Part shown: positions 26,750-36,123 of the stretch, piece by piece
Numbering within the stretch: the first letter of the stretch is position 1
Layout: the number at the start of each line of letters is the position of its first letter
Origin: Colwellia sp. MB3u-41
GTDB lineage: Bacteria > Pseudomonadota > Gammaproteobacteria > Enterobacterales > Alteromonadaceae
Length of the DNA: 64,000 nt
NCBI RefSeq assembly: GCF_014076845.1
Contig: NZ_JACGUT010000047.1
Location: 124,001-188,000, forward strand
Direction of reading: 5' to 3'
Translations under genes and position numbers: made by a program
Notes under the pieces: model-generated
What the model saw: the letters and a program-made list of their open reading frames with translations, nothing else
Databases searched by the model: none
Told to the model about the DNA's origin: nothing

Positions 26750-27940
26750 TCAGCTAGACGATGATATTTCCAACGCCGCATTTAATCTATCAAAACCTCT
26801 AGCAAGGTCGGCAATTAAGTCATCAACATCTTCTAAGCCTATATGCAAACGAATTAATGGGTACTCATAATGCCACTGAGTTGCTGTGCGTATGCGCCCG
26901 ACATTAGTATTACCCAAAATCAAACTTTCAAAACCTCCCCAAGAATAGCCCATTTTAAAATGTTCCATACCATCGAGTAAGGCATTAAGTGACCGCTTAT
27001 CACCACGCGTTAACACAAAAGAAAACAAACCGTTAGCGCCCGTAAAGTCGCGCTTAAAATATTCATGGCCCGGACATGATTCAAAAGCAGGATGAAGAAT
27101 TACATCAACTTCATCGCGTGTTGCCAGCCAATTAGCTACTTTTAGGGCACTGGCTTGGTGTTGTTTTAAACGAACACCTAAGGTGCGAATACCACGCATC
27201 GCTAAATATAAATCGTCAGGCGACGTACATTGTCCCATTAAATAGCTATTTTCACGTAATTGTGGCCAGTACTCTTCTGTCGCCGTTGCCGTGCCTAACA
27301 TCACATCTGAATGACCAACGATATATTTAGTCGCGGCTTGAATCGAAATATCAACACCGTAGTCAAAAGGTTGAAAATTGACCCCCGCAGCCCAAGTATT
27401 GTCGAGCATAACAATACAGCCATGCTGGTGAGCAACTTCAGCAATACCCGGAACATCTTGTACTTCCATAGTAATAGAGCCAGGTGATTCTAAGAAAATA
27501 AGTCGGGTGTTATCTTTGATAAGTGTGTCTATATTTTTACCCATAGTGGGATCGTAATAAGTGGTTTCTACGCCAATGTTAACCAATATCTTGTCGCAAA
27601 AATCGCGTGTTGGTTCATAGGCGGTATCAACCATTAAAATATGATCACCGGTTTTAACAAACGAAAGAATAGCATTAGTGATCGCCGCAGTACCCGATGG
27701 ATAAATGGCACAACCTGCACCGCCTTCAAGATCAGTCATTGCATCTGCGAAAGCAAAAGCGGTTGAGGTGCCTCTTCGTCCGTAGAAAAGCACCTGATTG
27801 CCGCGGTTAGCGGTTGCGTGATTCATTTCTTTAACCGTATTAAAAACAACGGTTGATGCACGTTCTACCGGGGGATTAACAACGCCACGTGTCCATTTTG
27901 ATTTTCGTCCAGCATTGACTATTTTGGTATCGTTGATCAT
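26750..27940 (-). CDS. metC: Cystathionine beta-lyase
   Basis: MetC splits cystathionine to homocysteine, pyruvate and ammonia in methionine synthesis. The 396-residue protein belongs to the Cys/Met metabolism PLP enzymes. It has YGRRGTSTAFAFADAMTDLE near the N-terminus, the PLP phosphate site YPSGTAAI, and Lys205 in QAATKYIVGHSDVMLG as the Schiff base lysine. YSWGGFESL and RLHIGLEDVDDLI near the end are typical of MetC rather than MetB. It is a single gene, convergent with secF. A clear MetJ box was not found upstream. Confidence 0.95.
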   Translation of the reverse strand: MINDTKIVNAGRKSKWTRGVVNPPVERASTVVFNTVKEMNHATANRGNQVLFYGRRGTSTAFAFADAMTDLEGGAGCAIYPSGTAAITNAILSFVKTGDHILMVDTAYEPTRDFCDKILVNIGVETTYYDPTMGKNIDTLIKDNTRLIFLESPGSITMEVQDVPGIAEVAHQHGCIVMLDNTWAAGVNFQPFDYGVDISIQAATKYIVGHSDVMLGTATATEEYWPQLRENSYLMGQCTSPDDLYLAMRGIRTLGVRLKQHQASALKVANWLATRDEVDVILHPAFESCPGHEYFKRDFTGANGLFSFVLTRGDKRSLNALLDGMEHFKMGYSWGGFESLILGNTNVGRIRTATQWHYEYPLIRLHIGLEDVDDLIADLARGFDRLNAALEISSSS

Positions 27941-28060
27941 GATTTTTCATCCTAAAGCATAAAATTCATTTAGCCATCTAAATAGCTAACTTAATAAAGT
28001 TACCTTATGATCTTTCCAAGCATGATGCACGATTTATTTACAATAATTACAGCGATAGAC

Positions 28061-28640
28061 TTATTGAAATAAGTTCATTTGATCACTGGTTAGCTTTTCG
28101 AAACTGCTGCCAACAAAAGGTAAAAGAGCATCGGCAACAGTCGCTAATTGTCGGTCAATATAAAACTGGTAATCTAAGGGCGCTTTGACATAACCTTTAG
28201 CTTGCGGACCAGACGTCGTAATGAAATATTCTATCCAACCGCGTTGCTGATACTTTAACGGCTGATTGTTTATTTTATTAATGTCATCAGCTAAACGTGC
28301 AGCTTTGACATGCGGGGGCACATTTTTAACATAGTGATCTAATTGCCGGCGAATACGCTTACGATAAACCAGTAAGTGATCTAATTGCCCTGCAGAGGTT
28401 TGAGCAACAATACTGCGGACATAGTCGGCAAAAGGTTCGCCGTTAAATATTTTTAAATACAACTCTCGTTGAAAAGTTTTTGCCAATTCTGTCCAGTCGG
28501 TGCGAACACTCTCTAAACCTTTAAAAATAAGTTCAGACTTGCCCTTTTTTTCTACGATCCCCGCATAACGTTTTTTAGTACCAACATCTTGCCCTCTGAT
28601 TGTTGGCATTAAGAATTGGCTAAAATTATAGACTGAGTAT
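28061..28640 (-). pseudogene. polB: DNA polymerase II (PolB), C-terminal fragment
   Basis: The last about 190 residues of a family B DNA polymerase are present: FLMPTIRGQDVGTKKRYAG, FKGLESVRTDWTELAK, LDHLLVYRKRIRRQLDHYVKNVPPHV and the end FEKLTSDQMNLFQ closely follow E. coli PolB. The polymerase would be about 780 residues, so the exonuclease, palm and fingers are missing. Upstream the sequence passes straight into a truncated IS3-type transposase at about 28640. No N-terminal part is found beyond the element. The gene is therefore dead, and the organism has lost this SOS polymerase unless another copy exists. Confidence 0.9.
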
Positions 28641-29601
28641 CCCAGCAACACCCTTTTTTACTCATACTACCAATAAACCCATTTAATTTGAGCAATCGAC
28701 GATATTGATGACTGGCATACTGAACGCCTTGATCTGAATGAACTATTAACCCTGCTTTAGGTTGTCGTTGCCAAATAGCCATTGTTAATGCATCACAAAC
28801 AAGCTGCGCTTTCATTCTTGATCCCATGCTCCAACCCACGATTTTTCGTGAATATAAGTCAATCACCACACATAAATATAGCCAACCTTCTGATGTCCAA
28901 ACGTAGGTGATATCACCTACCCACGCTTTATCTGGCGCTTCAACAGCAAAGTTTTGCTTTAACTCATTTTGATAAATGGGTTTGTTATGGTCGCTGTTCG
29001 TTGTTGCCTTGTATTTCTTTTTATAACGAACCCAAACGTTCGCTTCTTTCATGAGTTGAGCCGTTTTACGTCGACTAACCGGAAAGCTTAATGTATTGAG
29101 TACTTTTTTAATCCGCCTAGCGCCATAAGTATTGTCACTGAATTTAGCAATATCTTTGATCAACGCAATCATTTCTTGATGGGTTAGATCATCAGCGGCA
29201 CTTACTTTACGCTACTGAAAGCTATAGAGTTTATTACTTTTAACACCCAGTACGTGACACATTACTACCACAGGCCAGATCTTCTTATGTTGGGCAATGA
29301 ACGAATATTTTACTTCGTTTCTTTGGCAAAGAAGACCGTCGCTTTTTTAGGATCTCACGCTCCATTTCTAAACGTTTAACTTACGCTTTTAGGTTGCGGA
29401 TTTCTTCTTGCTCGGGTGTTAATTTCCCGTTACCACGAAAAGCATGACCATCCTCATTGTCAGCTTCTTTGATCCAACGACCTAGCATATTAGGATTAAC
29501 ACCTTAGTTTCTTGAGGCTTCTGCCTGGCTATAGTTTTGCTCAACGACTAAAGCGATAGCATCAGGTTTGAATTCTTTTGAATATTTTTACGTTTTGTCA
29601 T
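28609..29601 (-). pseudogene. IS3-family transposase OrfA-OrfB, degraded
   Basis: OrfB from about 29172 shows the HTH_21 region and the integrase core: KAWVGDITYVWTSEGWLYL (first Asp), VIDLYSRKIVGWSM, HSDQGVQYASHQYRRLL (second Asp) and SMSKKGCCWD. It then ends, with the region holding the catalytic Glu deleted, exactly where polB begins. Upstream, OrfA remnants run back to the ATG at 29601 (SQAEASRN-stop-GVNPNMLGRWIKEAD, RNLKA-stop-VKRLEMEREILKK) with several stops and shifts. A TAG also separates KLYSFQ from RKVSAAD in OrfB. It is inactive. Confidence 0.88.
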
Positions 29602-29671
29602 TTTCGATCTCCAGTTAAGATTATTATCTCTTAACTAGGTAGTCGAATCCATTAGACCACGTCAAGGTACA
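28640..29671 (-). mobile_element. Truncated IS3-family insertion sequence
   Basis: The element keeps its upstream end, probably TGTACCTTGACGTGGTCT on the minus strand ending near 29671. It has lost its downstream end together with the upstream four fifths of polB. A deletion running from inside the IS into polB explains the junction better than simple insertion. Confidence 0.7.
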
Positions 29672-29952
29672 CCTAGTACATACCACTTGACCCTCAACCA
29701 CTTATCTAATTCTTGTAAACTTGGTTTAATACTTTCCACTTCGCTCAACTATTAATATTCAAATATTATCAGTATAATAAATAAAATTTTACTACCTTAA
29801 ACAAGTAGTTGTACCATAAGTTTATTATCAACCAACTATAGTTGGACAATTAAAATCACTTAAAATAGAGATTAAGACTGAATTCGATTCTAAAACTAAA
29901 GGATAAATATGCTTCATCTACCTTCTCTGGCTCCGTTGGTGAGGAGTCTAGA

Positions 29953-30290
29953 TCAGGGTTGGTTTTTTCCATATATTACCCAACTAAGAACCCCATCTAA
30001 CACCACTGAAAGTGCATCGGTTATTAATATACTAACCCACACACCCGATGAATTTAGTGCTTGAATATCATATTGGCTGGCATGCTCAACGTTACCCCAA
30101 GAGATAACCGACTCACCGTTACTTTCTGTTATTTGCACATTATTTGGTGCTGTTAGCCCGGAGCTAGGCACATAAGTAATAAAGGTTGTTATGTCACCTA
30201 CATTTATAGGCACCCATGTTGTTTCTGCATGACTTAGTGCAGAAAAAAGCAACGTAATATAAAGAATTATAGCTGGGTTATTACGGTCAT
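29953..30290 (-). pseudogene. N-terminal stub of an Rhs-type secreted protein
   Basis: The 99 residues (HAETTWVPINVGDITTFITY, NVQITESNGESVISWGNVEH, YDIQALNSSGVWVSILITD) are a close copy of residues about 24-110 of the giant Rhs protein starting at 43200. They cover the signal peptide end and the first part of its fibronectin-like domain. The copy has a frameshift in the signal peptide after the ATG at 30290 and loses similarity after LDG, ending in a stop 15 codons later. A third Rhs gene therefore once began here. About 280 bp between this stub and the IS3 end show no coding content. Confidence 0.8.
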
Positions 30291-30369
30291 GTTATGCATT
30301 CCTTAGCACCTAATGCTACTGGCAAATGTTATATTGTTATTTTGAATGCTTTGCAGCATTTTTTTCACT

Positions 30370-32565
30370 CTACTCATCAGTTACAAAGATAATCTTTCTA
30401 TTAACATGTTCATAATTACTATCAATATGTTCAAACGAAAACACCTCCCTTGTATCGACACTAATTAACTGTAGGTATTCTTGTTCACCTGTTACGACTT
30501 CATTATTTAAAAGCTTCAACCCGCTCTCGATTAAAGTAAACTGTTCTGAAAGTTTATCCCACGTTTGGGTGCTTACAACAAGACTTCTCTGACCATTTAG
30601 TACACTGTAATGCAATATTTTTTCGTGGTAAGTAAAATAAAAATTATTATCATCTGCTTGATAAACAATAGAGTCATCGACTGTTAAAAAATTATTGGCA
30701 TGATACTTTTCACATATGGTATCTGCACCGCATATCGCCGCCTTAAAAACACTTTTCACTAGCTTACCTAAACTTGCCCATTCTTCTGCGGTCATTTCTA
30801 TAACGTTGGCTTTTTCAGCATTTAAATTCAGCTGATAATACTTGTTATCATAAAGCATGTAATAGTTATTTTTTTCTAAACAATCAACATCATCCGTACA
30901 ATCAAGTTGATATATTATAGCTAATTGTTCCGATTTCACTGGCTCTGACGCCAATGAATAATCAGAACAAACCTCATCAAGGCTGCACGCTTGAACACGG
31001 TAACGGTAACTTCTCGCTTGCTGATCTACAAGGACAACACTGTTGGTTTCATATCGATTTCTATTTTGCCACGCCCCTTCATTGATACTTACCTGTCGAT
31101 AATAGTGATGTGCATCAGCAATCCAAGAAACAGTGATATCGTTACCATTTGAGATAGTTGCAAGCGGTTTGGGGGGCGCGGCCGTAACCGGCTCCGATGC
31201 TAGCGAATAAGGTGAACAATCATTAAGACTGTAACAGACTCTTACGCGGTACTCGTAGGTTCGAGCCTGTTGGTGCATGAACACTGCAGTCTTTGTTGTA
31301 AAGTCAGTAGCATTCTGCCAGCCGGCCCCATTTATATTTACTTCTCTAGTGTAATACTCACCATCTGGAGATGACTCCCACGAAACTCGTATCTCATTGC
31401 CATTTGTTACTGTCGCTATAGGTTTTGGACCGACAATAGTTACTTGGTCTGATGCCTTCGAATAATCAGAGCAAATGTCATTAGGGTTACAAGCTTGTAC
31501 ACGATAACGATAACTTCTCTCTTGCTGATCTAATAGCAGGATACTGGTAGTGGCATATCGAGTTTTATTTTGCCACTCACCATTATTTATACTCACCTGT
31601 CGATAGTAATGATTTGCATTTGCAACCCATGAAACCCTTATCTCATTGCCATTTATCACTGTAGCTTCTGGTTTTTTTGGGGCTGCTGTAACCGTATCTG
31701 ATGCAGGAGAATAATCAGAACAGATTTCATCGGAGTTACAAGCCTGTACACGATAGCGATAACTTCTAGCTTCCTGATCTAAAAGCAATATACTCGTAGT
31801 GTTATATCGATTTCTATTTTGCCAAGCACCACCATTAACACTCACTTGACGATAATAATGACTCGTATTAGCCGTGGCGTTCCACGAAACAGTTATATCA
31901 TGACCATTTGCGATAGAGGCATTTGGCTTTGATGGAACTGATGGTTCGGGTAAAACAGATATCGATTTAGAAGCAGAGGAGTAGCTAGAACATGTGTCAT
32001 TAATGTTACACGCTTGTACTCTGTAACGATAGCTTCTCACTTGCTGATTAGATAACAGTACAGTGTTAAACGTATACTTATTTCTATTTTGCCATGCGCC
32101 ATTATTAATACTCACCTGACGATAATAATGTTGTGTATTAGCTGTGGCAATCCATGAAACAGTTATATTATTACCATTTGCAATAGAAGCCTTTGGCATT
32201 GAGGGCGTTGATGGCACAGGTGGAATATTAACGGTAATACCTTTCTTTATCGAAAAAGCACTACAGCCATTGGCATTACAAGCTCTAATTTTATAATAGT
32301 AAGTTCCATTAGGTTTATTTCTACTTAATGATAAACCAGTACCGGCATATATTGTGCCGCTTAACTCACCCATCAATTCATAACGAGTAGCTGATGTAAT
32401 TGGCTGCCATGAAACAGTATAACCACCATCACTATCATTACTTGGAACTGAAAGGTTAGGTGTACTTGGATACGCCGCAAATGCCTTTCCGCACAGCGTT
32501 AACACCATTAAAGCAATGATTTTTAATTTTAAAATTATCGAAAAAAAAGTAAATAACTGAGGCAT
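30370..32565 (-). CDS. Secreted protein with six fibronectin type III-like modules
   Basis: The 731-residue protein has a signal peptide (cleavage near GKAFA|AYP at residue 31). Six modules of about 85 residues start near residues 33, 125, 215, 299, 380 and 466. They share N.I.VSW, HYYRQVSIN.G.WQNR and SYRYRVQACN..DxCSxYS, with a conserved Cys pair in each. Residues 550-731 form a different domain I do not recognise (DCTDDVDCLEKNNYYMLYDN, then alternating strands). FN3-like modules usually mediate binding at the surface. The modules resemble the single FN3 domain of the Rhs protein at 36124-43200, which suggests exchange within the island. No catalytic motif was seen. Confidence 0.78.
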   Translation of the reverse strand: MPQLFTFFSIILKLKIIALMVLTLCGKAFAAYPSTPNLSVPSNDSDGGYTVSWQPITSATRYELMGELSGTIYAGTGLSLSRNKPNGTYYYKIRACNANGCSAFSIKKGITVNIPPVPSTPSMPKASIANGNNITVSWIATANTQHYYRQVSINNGAWQNRNKYTFNTVLLSNQQVRSYRYRVQACNINDTCSSYSSASKSISVLPEPSVPSKPNASIANGHDITVSWNATANTSHYYRQVSVNGGAWQNRNRYNTTSILLLDQEARSYRYRVQACNSDEICSDYSPASDTVTAAPKKPEATVINGNEIRVSWVANANHYYRQVSINNGEWQNKTRYATTSILLLDQQERSYRYRVQACNPNDICSDYSKASDQVTIVGPKPIATVTNGNEIRVSWESSPDGEYYTREVNINGAGWQNATDFTTKTAVFMHQQARTYEYRVRVCYSLNDCSPYSLASEPVTAAPPKPLATISNGNDITVSWIADAHHYYRQVSINEGAWQNRNRYETNSVVLVDQQARSYRYRVQACSLDEVCSDYSLASEPVKSEQLAIIYQLDCTDDVDCLEKNNYYMLYDNKYYQLNLNAEKANVIEMTAEEWASLGKLVKSVFKAAICGADTICEKYHANNFLTVDDSIVYQADDNNFYFTYHEKILHYSVLNGQRSLVVSTQTWDKLSEQFTLIESGLKLLNNEVVTGEQEYLQLISVDTREVFSFEHIDSNYEHVNRKIIFVTDE

Positions 32566-32826
32566 GTAATCCCTAGGAGTTAGTAAATAGGGACAAAAGT
32601 GAAAGGTTAAATAATGAAAATTTGTTTTTCGTCATCATCCCTAACGACTTAAACACATAAATTTCCAAGCATGATATATAACTCCATATAAATTGTAACT
32701 AACTATTTACATTTTATTCAATAAATTGTTAATTAACCTGAGAAATGGATAAAAATTAAATTAATTGCCCACCTCGCGATCAGAACTTTCGACTAAAAAC
32801 GATTTAAAAGCAACAAAGGTGGGCAG

Positions 32827-33705
32827 ATGAATAAGTTAATAGATATATTTTGTGATGTCGATGATTTTTTCATAAATTTTTACCTGTATGGGAAGCCGAG
32901 TTAATCGCAAATGGGACTAAGAAGCGAAGGCGCCAATCAAAGATGACGACGAGTAAATGTCTGTCTATTGTTATTGCTTTTCATCAATCAAACCATAGGG
33001 ATTTCAAGAACTTCTATATGGGATTAGTTCAACGATATTGGCGAGAAGACTTCCCTACCTTGTTAAGCTATACGCGTTTCTTACATAAAATGTCCGCGTT
33101 AATTATTCCTATGTGCGCTTATTTTCAAACGGTTAAAGGAAAGCCCACAGGCATTGCCTTTGTCGATTCTACAAGCCTGAAAGTATGTCACAACATTCGT
33201 ATCCCACGTAATAGGGCCTTTAATGGTATAGCCAAACGAGGAAAACGAACCATGGGTTGGTTTTACGGTTTTAAGCTACATTTATTGATTAACCACATAG
33301 GTGAAATTATTTCTCTGAAGATAACACCTGGTAATACAAATGATAGAACGCCAATCCCTGAGTTATGCAAAAACCTTAAAGGAAAGCTTTATGCAGATAA
33401 AGGATATATAGGTACAATCTCAGTGAAAAATTAGCTGAAAGTGATATCGATTTAGTAACTACCGTTCGGAGAAATATTAAGACTAAGGCAATGTCCCTAT
33501 TTGATAGAGCAATGCTATCAAAGATATACATAATTGAAACAATAAATGACCAGCTAAAAAATATTTCACAAGTTGGCATAGTCGCTACCGAAGTGAGACA
33601 GGTTTCATGTTAAATGTAATTTCAGGCATAGTGGCCTATTGCTTAGAGAAGCAAAAGCCACGTATTAAATTATCAGCGAGTGAATTTGGATTGATGGCTG
33701 TTTAG
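32827..33705 (+). pseudogene. IS982-family transposase with three frameshifts
   Basis: Reading from the ATG at 32827 (MNKLIDIFCDVDDFF), the IS982 DDE transposase is recovered only by changing frame near 32880, 33420 and 33575. Segments include LPVWEAELIANGTKKRRR, GIAFVDSTSLKVCHNIRI (first Asp), MGWFYGFKLHLLINHIGEI, TPGNTNDR and SGIVAYCLEKQKPRIKLSA, ending at 33705. The longest intact piece is 32943-33434. Three shifts make it inactive. A GCCCACCT/AGGTGGGC pair flanks the start (32767-32824); the right end is near 33740 but not sharply seen. Confidence 0.88.
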
Positions 33706-33965
33706 AAAGCGTCTCTCTTAAACAGATCTCAGGTTATATTTAAAATAAGACTACTTTCACTATTTCAGACATTCATCATTAAACTAGTAACGCCTCTATG
33801 TTCGTATTACTTTACGTTCAACTCTTTCCATATTCAGTCAACTGAATTTGGACAACATTGCATAAAAAGTTCAAAAGCATTTTATGTTCAACACTATAAA
33901 AACAGATTTGCTCAAGTTATTGTCTGAACAATTAATACCTTCGGCTTTCACATAAAAATTTAGGG

Positions 33966-34973
33966 TTAATGTTCTACATTTTTATATAATTTTAACGTTC
34001 GATGAGTGGCACACCATTTTCGATGGGTAGAAACAGCCCATTTGGCCATATTTACTGGGCTACCTGCGGCGTGAATAAAATGCCGATTAAATGCGGTTAT
34101 TGTTTCAAGCCAATCTTGCTCATTCACCATAAATCGTTCAAATATAGGTTTAATATGAGCAGGGATAGACCCTCGTTTATCTTCTCGAATACATCGCCCT
34201 GTCCATTCCACCAATTGAAAGTAATCAATGAGTTTAAACGGTAAACCTATTTGTTGCTTACTGTGTGGCTGATAATAAGTAAATGGTAATATATTATCAG
34301 GCTGTGCTTGTTTACTTTCTTTTATCCCTGCTTTAGCAACCGTTTTTAGCCGTTGTTGAATGGAAGTGAAATCAGAGTTTTCAGGTGTCTCTGCAATAGC
34401 AGCGCGAATTGGGTTTAAATCAACATACACCATGCAAGACAATAATGCCGTTTCATCAAGTAATGCTTGGGACTTAAACCGACCTTCCCAAAAACGCCCT
34501 TTGCAGTTATCTTCTTTATTTGCTTGTACGGCAATGCTTTCGTTTAAACAACGCATGTACCAACCTAAATCATATAAGCGTGCTCGCCATACCTGAATAA
34601 GTTCAAGTGTTTTGTCTTTTTCTGCTTGAGTGGTTGCTTTGTTGGTTAGCCAACGGTCAACCATAATATGACCATTAAATAGCTGCTTCCAACGCATCAC
34701 TACATCATAATCACTTAAGCTATCCGCTTTATCTTTATCAACTTTCAAGACTAAGTGGTAATGGTTACTCATTACGGCATATGCACAAACATCAATAGTA
34801 AAAATAGTTGAAAGCGTGGTTATTTTATCAACCACCCACTGCTTACGATGGTCAAAGTTCTGACCTGTGAACTTATCATCACCACATAAAAACGCCCTAC
34901 GTACACAGCGACAAATACAGTGATAGTAAGGCGTAGCATCTAAACAAACTTGCTCTTTTCTGGCGCGGGTCAT
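33966..34973 (-). CDS. REP-associated Y1 (HUH) transposase, RAYT-like
   Basis: This 335-residue single-strand transposase has the HUH motif SNHYHLVL (His71, His73), an N-terminal TPYYHCICRCVRRAFLCGDD typical of long RAYT-like proteins, and the tyrosine-bearing helix YVDLNPIRA. The gene looks intact. About 60 bp upstream lies a copy of the motif GGGTGTCCCTTTTTAT, which also occurs near the second RAYT gene (50015-50716). Such enzymes mobilise short palindromic REP sequences rather than a full IS. The C-terminal about 120 residues (HSKQQIGLPFKLIDYFQLVEW on) are an extension not seen in the shorter type. Confidence 0.88.
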   Translation of the reverse strand: MTRARKEQVCLDATPYYHCICRCVRRAFLCGDDKFTGQNFDHRKQWVVDKITTLSTIFTIDVCAYAVMSNHYHLVLKVDKDKADSLSDYDVVMRWKQLFNGHIMVDRWLTNKATTQAEKDKTLELIQVWRARLYDLGWYMRCLNESIAVQANKEDNCKGRFWEGRFKSQALLDETALLSCMVYVDLNPIRAAIAETPENSDFTSIQQRLKTVAKAGIKESKQAQPDNILPFTYYQPHSKQQIGLPFKLIDYFQLVEWTGRCIREDKRGSIPAHIKPIFERFMVNEQDWLETITAFNRHFIHAAGSPVNMAKWAVSTHRKWCATHRTLKLYKNVEH

Positions 34974-35013
34974 GGCTTAACCTATTAATTAAAAATCAAA
35001 CAATATACTAAGC

Positions 35014-35346
35014 CTAGTTGACCTTTTTAATCAATCTAATTTGGGGGTGTCCCTTTTTATTTCCAATTAGACCGTCTAAGTCACCTTCAAGTTTTAAGGT
35101 GGCGGAAGTCGGATTGCCAGTCGGAGATTGAGGGGCATAAACTTGATAATATTTTCCTTCAAATTGGATAAAACCATCATTTTTTCTATCACCAATACGC
35201 CCTTGTGGTTTAACTTTTTTAAAGTCCTTGTTTGATGCACGCATCACATCGCAAAATAAATCTTCGAATGCATTTCCATTTGACTCATGGATACGCAGTT
35301 TAAAGGCTTTACGTACATCTAGTTTTTGTTGCACATCCATTAGCAA
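35014..35346 (-). pseudogene. Nuclease-like protein fragment cut by a REP-like sequence
   Basis: The fragment reads FEDLFCDVMRASNKDF, KPQGRIGDRKNDGFI and GKYYQVYAPQSP. The GD.K.DG...KYYQVYAP layout resembles a PD-(D/E)xK-type nuclease core found at the N-terminus of some phage-defence proteins; this is a weak family call. The last 14 codons (from GNKKGHPQIRL) are encoded by the REP-like motif at 35033-35060, not by the original gene. The parent gene was therefore truncated by that element, and no continuation is found beyond it. Confidence 0.6.
35033..35060. repeat. REP-like motif, copy next to the first RAYT
   Basis: AATCTAATTTGGGGGTGT followed by CCCTTTTTAT recurs with one mismatch at 48583-48610. 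Its core GGGTGTCCCTTTTTAT recurs again at 48560-48575 and 49990-50005. Two of the sites lie beside Y1 transposase genes. Confidence 0.8.
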
Positions 35347-35506
35347 TTCCCTATGAATTCTTCCTCACTTTGACTCTATATTACAAAGCCTCGGCTAGCG
35401 AGGGTTTGGAAAGTCCTTGTACCAATAATTAGATAATGACAGTAACACATTAATAAATCTAGCTAAAATATATCAACAATAGGTAAGCTGGATATTGATA
35501 TTACGC

Positions 35507-35536
35507 AACAAAAAGCCCTATAGGTTATATAGGGCT
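35507..35536 (-). terminator. Intrinsic terminator after the Rhs / small membrane gene pair
   Basis: AGCCCTATA (35514-35522) pairs with TATAGGGCT (35528-35536). On the minus strand it is followed by TTTTTG, so it ends transcripts coming from 36092. Confidence 0.85.
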
Positions 35537-35612
35537 ATTTTCTTTGCTCCCAAAGAAGCCAAACCTTCGGGCAACTAGCCGTGGGCGGTTGAAATAAACC
35601 TCTAATATACTT

Positions 35613-36092
35613 TTATTGCTTAGCTTCTACTTTAACAATGTTCTTTGTTTTTCCGTCAACAAAGTAGGATACCTTAACAAATCTACCATTTGAAATAACT
35701 CCTTCACTCCTTTTTCTATTTGCAAAAAAATACTTTGGAGTAGCTACATCGTTATATTCAAATTTAACATTATTAATAATAAACGACTCCTCTCTACTAG
35801 CTATTTTTTCTGAAATATACCCTTCTATCATCCCTTCAACTAACTCAATATTTTTATTTGCAATCTCATTTTTAAGTTGGCTTACTTGATATGTCTTTAT
35901 TAGATTCATACAAACATAAATCAGTACAACCCCAATAACAAAATTATATTTAATCTTAGTGATTTTTAGAATTTTTGAGTCATATATAGCCTTCATTTTT
36001 TTATAAAACAATAAAGCCAATAAGGACAGAGAAATATAAAAATAATAGCTAAAACTACTAAGCTCTATTACCGTTTCAAAATAAGTATTCAT
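35613..36092 (-). CDS. Small membrane protein next to Rhs tip; candidate immunity protein
   Basis: I do not recognise this 159-residue protein. It has two hydrophobic segments (residues about 14-29 and 50-66) and then a soluble C-terminal domain of about 90 residues with ESFIINNVKFEYND and SNGRFVKVSYFVDGKTKNIVKVEA, probably beta-rich and facing the periplasm. It starts 31 bp after the stop of the giant Rhs gene on the same strand, and a strong terminator closes the pair. In polymorphic toxin systems this is the place of the immunity gene matched to the variable tip. That role is inferred from position alone. Confidence 0.6.
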   Translation of the reverse strand: MNTYFETVIELSSFSYYFYISLSLLALLFYKKMKAIYDSKILKITKIKYNFVIGVVLIYVCMNLIKTYQVSQLKNEIANKNIELVEGMIEGYISEKIASREESFIINNVKFEYNDVATPKYFFANRKRSEGVISNGRFVKVSYFVDGKTKNIVKVEAKQ

Positions 36093-36123
36093 CTCGTTTC
36101 TCTATAATTCAAAAAAGTTAACC

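Noticed and set aside
27972-27987. Possible MetJ box pair upstream of metC
   Set aside because: AGCCATCT matches six of eight bases, but the neighbouring box matches only four, which is too weak to report as a site.
33841-33960. Right end of the RAYT element near 33966
   Set aside because: No copy of the REP-like motif or clear palindrome was found on this side, so no boundary is given.
28061-36092. Defence island
   Set aside because: Only one short nuclease-like fragment hints at defence; the rest is transposase remnants, an Rhs stub and an FN3 protein.
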